Under the pieces are notes generated by a model, which saw only the letters and a list, made by a program, of their open reading frames with translations, was not told the DNA's origin and did not search any database. This document shows, in pieces, positions 14,004 to 14,058 of a stretch of 14,058 bases of DNA (its first letter is position 1; every line of letters starts with the position of its first letter). Source of the stretch: Clostridiales bacterium (GTDB lineage Bacteria; Bacillota; Clostridia; Oscillospirales; Oscillospiraceae); NCBI GenBank assembly GCA_012516225.1, contig JAAYWX010000059.1:1-14058 (forward strand), written 5' to 3'. The position numbers and the translations under genes are program-made.

Positions 14004-14058
14004 ATGGCTATTCCAAGAGGGCTTACTGCCATAAAATCAAGGAGGAAGAAGTGGCAGC
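14004..14058 (+). CDS. Start of an unidentified gene, cut by the window edge
   Basis: ATG 14004 lies 8 bases after a GGAAAGGAG ribosome binding site (13987-13995) and 34 bases after flgD, and its frame is open to the end (18 residues starting MAIPRGLTAIKSRRKK). It does not look like the start of flgE. A second site, AAGGAGG (14039-14045) followed by GTG 14051, may mark another start, so the ATG frame could be short. I cannot name it. Confidence 0.45.
   Translation, partial: MAIPRGLTAIKSRRKKWQ

Overview
The window is a stretch of a flagellar gene cluster from a Gram-positive bacterium, most likely class Clostridia. The reasons are strong AGGAGG ribosome binding sites, frequent TTG and GTG starts, a short FlgD without a C-terminal Ig domain, and Clostridia-type FliD, FliS and FliK. 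Family-level placement is a guess (Oscillospiraceae-like). Nothing here looks like foreign DNA; almost every base is explained by flagellar genes or their control regions.

Left block, + strand (1-4480): a FlgN/FliT-like export chaperone, an unusually long fliD (filament cap, GTG start at 619), fliS (flagellin chaperone), and flgB and flgC (proximal rod). It closes with a perfect 16-bp terminator hairpin at 4441-4479. Middle block, - strand (4515-5800): flagellin hag, convergent with flgC, with its own terminator and a structured 5' leader that may carry CsrA sites.

Control region (5801-6629, 829 bases without a gene): hag's upstream region runs leftward. A 10-bp phased tandem repeat and a promoter-like sequence run rightward, followed by a clear c-di-GMP-I (GEMM-I) riboswitch aptamer (6144-6236) joined to an intrinsic terminator (6252-6284). 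About 345 bases of AT-rich leader then lead to fliE.

Right block, + strand (6630-14058): fliE, fliF, fliG, fliH, fliI, fliJ, fliK, flgD and the first codons of another gene. They are tightly packed and probably one transcript. They make the MS ring and rod adaptor, the rotor/switch, the export ATPase complex, the hook-length ruler and the hook cap.

The main point is the layout. Most Firmicutes run flgB-flgC-fliE-fliF without a break; here an inverted flagellin gene and a c-di-GMP riboswitch sit between flgC and fliE. The MS ring, rotor, export ATPase and hook-control genes can therefore be switched by c-di-GMP separately from the cap and proximal rod genes upstream. From the order of competing hairpins I infer an OFF switch: high c-di-GMP ends transcription before fliE.
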